Shown here one piece after another: positions 62,603-64,000 of a stretch of DNA of 64,000 bases. The notes below the pieces were generated by a model, which saw only the letters and a program-made list of their open reading frames with translations, did no database searches and was not told the origin of the DNA. The translations under genes and the position numbers were made by a program. The stretch is from contig CP034991.1 of the NCBI GenBank assembly GCA_004026145.2, forward strand, positions 1,507,634 to 1,571,633, read 5' to 3'. Origin of the DNA: Takifugu bimaculatus (lineage: Eukaryota > Chordata > Actinopteri > Tetraodontiformes > Tetraodontidae). The number at the start of each line of letters is the position of its first letter. The first letter of the stretch is position 1.

Positions 62603-64000
62603 ATGCTGTGGACAGTGCTGCTCGCACTACTGCTGCTTCTGCTGCTGCAGACTCAGCTGTCTGTGTGCTTTAGAGAATTACGCAGCGGGGTTTCGAACAC
62701 AGCTGCCTATTCCTCTTCTTCTTCTTCATCATCCTCCTCTTCCTCACCTTCCCATAATAGCACCCAGCAGCGGCTGCCCGGAGCTATTATTATTGGGGTG
62801 AGGAAAGGAGGCACCAGAGCCCTGCTGGAAATGCTCAACCTGCATCCAGATGTGGAGGTGGCCAAAGCAGAGGTAAAGCACAAACCTTTGAATTTTAGAT
62901 GGCGTCCTGGTGATTGAAGCTGCAAAAGGCCAATTTTTACACCTGTAAGTGATGAACAGAAGGTGTGTGAGGGCCTGCAGGGAGAGGGGCACATTTACCT
63001 GCAGCCTGCACAGGAAGACGCAGCCCAATGCTGTCAACCAGTGCACAACAGTCAAATATATATTAATAGACAAACACAAAGGGGAGATATCAAAGCCTGT
63101 CTGACGTGTGGATCATCTGGGCTTCACGTCTGGATTATGAGGAATCCTTACATCTTTTCAGCAGGTTTGGTGTCCATAAAAAAGCTTCAGATGTCACCAG
63201 CAGACACAAACATTCCATTTGAATCAGAGAAATTCATCCTCGCCTTCACTAGCAGAAATTTGGAGTTTCCATCAAATGTCAGATTGTTGAGGAGGCAGTC
63301 GGATCAAAGTGCTCTTTGATGAAGTGACAACCCAGAATTTTCCCATCCCTCCATCTCATTATTCTTCTTCTTATCAGTGGTAGTATTGTCATTATTTGGC
63401 TCAAGCTTTTTGTTGGATCCCTATATGGACAGGCATGGTTTATTACCTATTTACTGGTAATCTTCCTGAATGTGTGTTTGTTTTTAATAATGGACAAGTG
63501 TTCCAGGGGAGCAGCTCGCTAGATGAGATGAGAACAAAGTGGGCTCAGCCCAGAAGAGGGGTGCAGTGATTGGCTGGCCTGTCACAGCGAAGCCACAGTC
63601 AAACAAGCAGTTTGAAGGGAGAATTCTCCAGCTTATCCTCCCTCATCTTTATTATCCCCTCTCACGCTGGCGGCTTTTGCCTCTTGCATTTCTGCAGGTT
63701 TGGTAGCTTTATACATGTCACGTGTCACCCGTGGCGACTTAAACGGCGCCAGCAGCAGATAGGCTCGTTGCAAAAGCCCCCAAATTATTGTCATGACAAC
63801 AATATCCTTTTGAAATGTGGTTTCACTTTACACTTGTCGTGTCAATACCGGAGTGTAAAAGAGTCCGTTCTCTCTGCTCCTGTCTCCCATCAGGTGCACT
63901 ATTTTAACGTGGATGAACACTACCGGCGAGGCCTGGCTTGGTACCGAGCTCAGATGCCCTTCACGGTCCCTGGACAGCTGACGGTAGAGAAGACCCCTGG
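62603..64000 (+). CDS. Heparan sulfate glucosamine 3-O-sulfotransferase 1-like, 5' part (cut by window edge)
   Basis: Golgi-lumen enzyme that transfers sulfate from PAPS to the 3-OH of glucosamine in heparan sulfate. Exon 62603-62872 starts MLWTVLLALLLLLLLQTQLS (hydrophobic signal-anchor), then a run of 12 Ser after SNTAAY, a possible N-glycosylation site (NST), and the PAPS-binding loop GVRKGGTRALLEMLNLHPD, ending KAE|GTAAAG. Exon 63894-64000 continues VHYFNVDEHYRRGLAWYRAQ ... GQLTVEKTP. The closest match I recall is 3-OST-1 or its fish like-forms (AIIIGVRKGGTRALLEML). The Glu at the exon end corresponds to the catalytic base region (NEVHFF in 3-OST-1). About 130 of roughly 310 residues are visible. 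The start codon is in good context (GGCACCATGC). Confidence 0.88.

Overview
This window is vertebrate nuclear DNA, most likely from a teleost fish with a fairly compact genome. The genes have many exons with GT-AG introns. The introns are full of (CA)n/(GT)n microsatellites and long poly-G/poly-C runs, and the encoded proteins are vertebrate families. No bacterial or organellar feature is present.

Layout. (1) Positions 723-29057, minus strand: a complete coding sequence for the beta subunit of Ca2+/calmodulin-dependent protein kinase II (camk2b-like). I placed 23 coding exons by reading frame, splice phase and family similarity. Two are alternative copies of the same 73-nt catalytic-loop exon. 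(2) Positions 30610-36027, minus strand: a Sec24 COPII cargo adaptor of the Sec24C/D class in 20 exons, clearly divergent from the usual C and D proteins. (3) Positions 37216-42572, minus strand: a 12-exon gene for a protein of about 1,330 residues. It has a low-complexity N-terminus, small charged exons, two zinc-finger-like motifs, a tyrosine-recombinase-like (Crypton/DIRS-type) core and three copies of a ~60-residue module. It looks like a domesticated mobile-element gene. (4) Positions 43130-62600: about 19 kb with no gene I can support, containing microsatellites, a perfect 30-bp palindrome and a retroposon-like tail. (5) Positions 62603 to the right edge, plus strand: the 5' half of a heparan sulfate 3-O-sulfotransferase 1-like gene, cut by the window end.

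Genes 1-3 lie head-to-tail on the minus strand, each with its own putative promoter region; the fourth faces the other way. Functionally they are unrelated (signalling kinase, vesicle coat, DNA-binding/transposon-derived, Golgi sulfation). The camk2b-sec24 neighbourhood does, however, echo the CAMK2G-SEC24C and CAMK2D-SEC24D linkages of mammals.

An important caveat: at several places in otherwise well-conserved exons the frame is broken by exactly one extra base, mostly inside a short C or G run (one case in an A run). All shifts have the same sign and they hit three genes. This looks more like residual homopolymer error in the assembly than real gene decay. The most interesting biology is the pair of alternative kinase exons, the exon flanked by complementary repeats, the domesticated recombinase with its triplicated module, and the possible lost-in-mammals Sec24 ohnolog.
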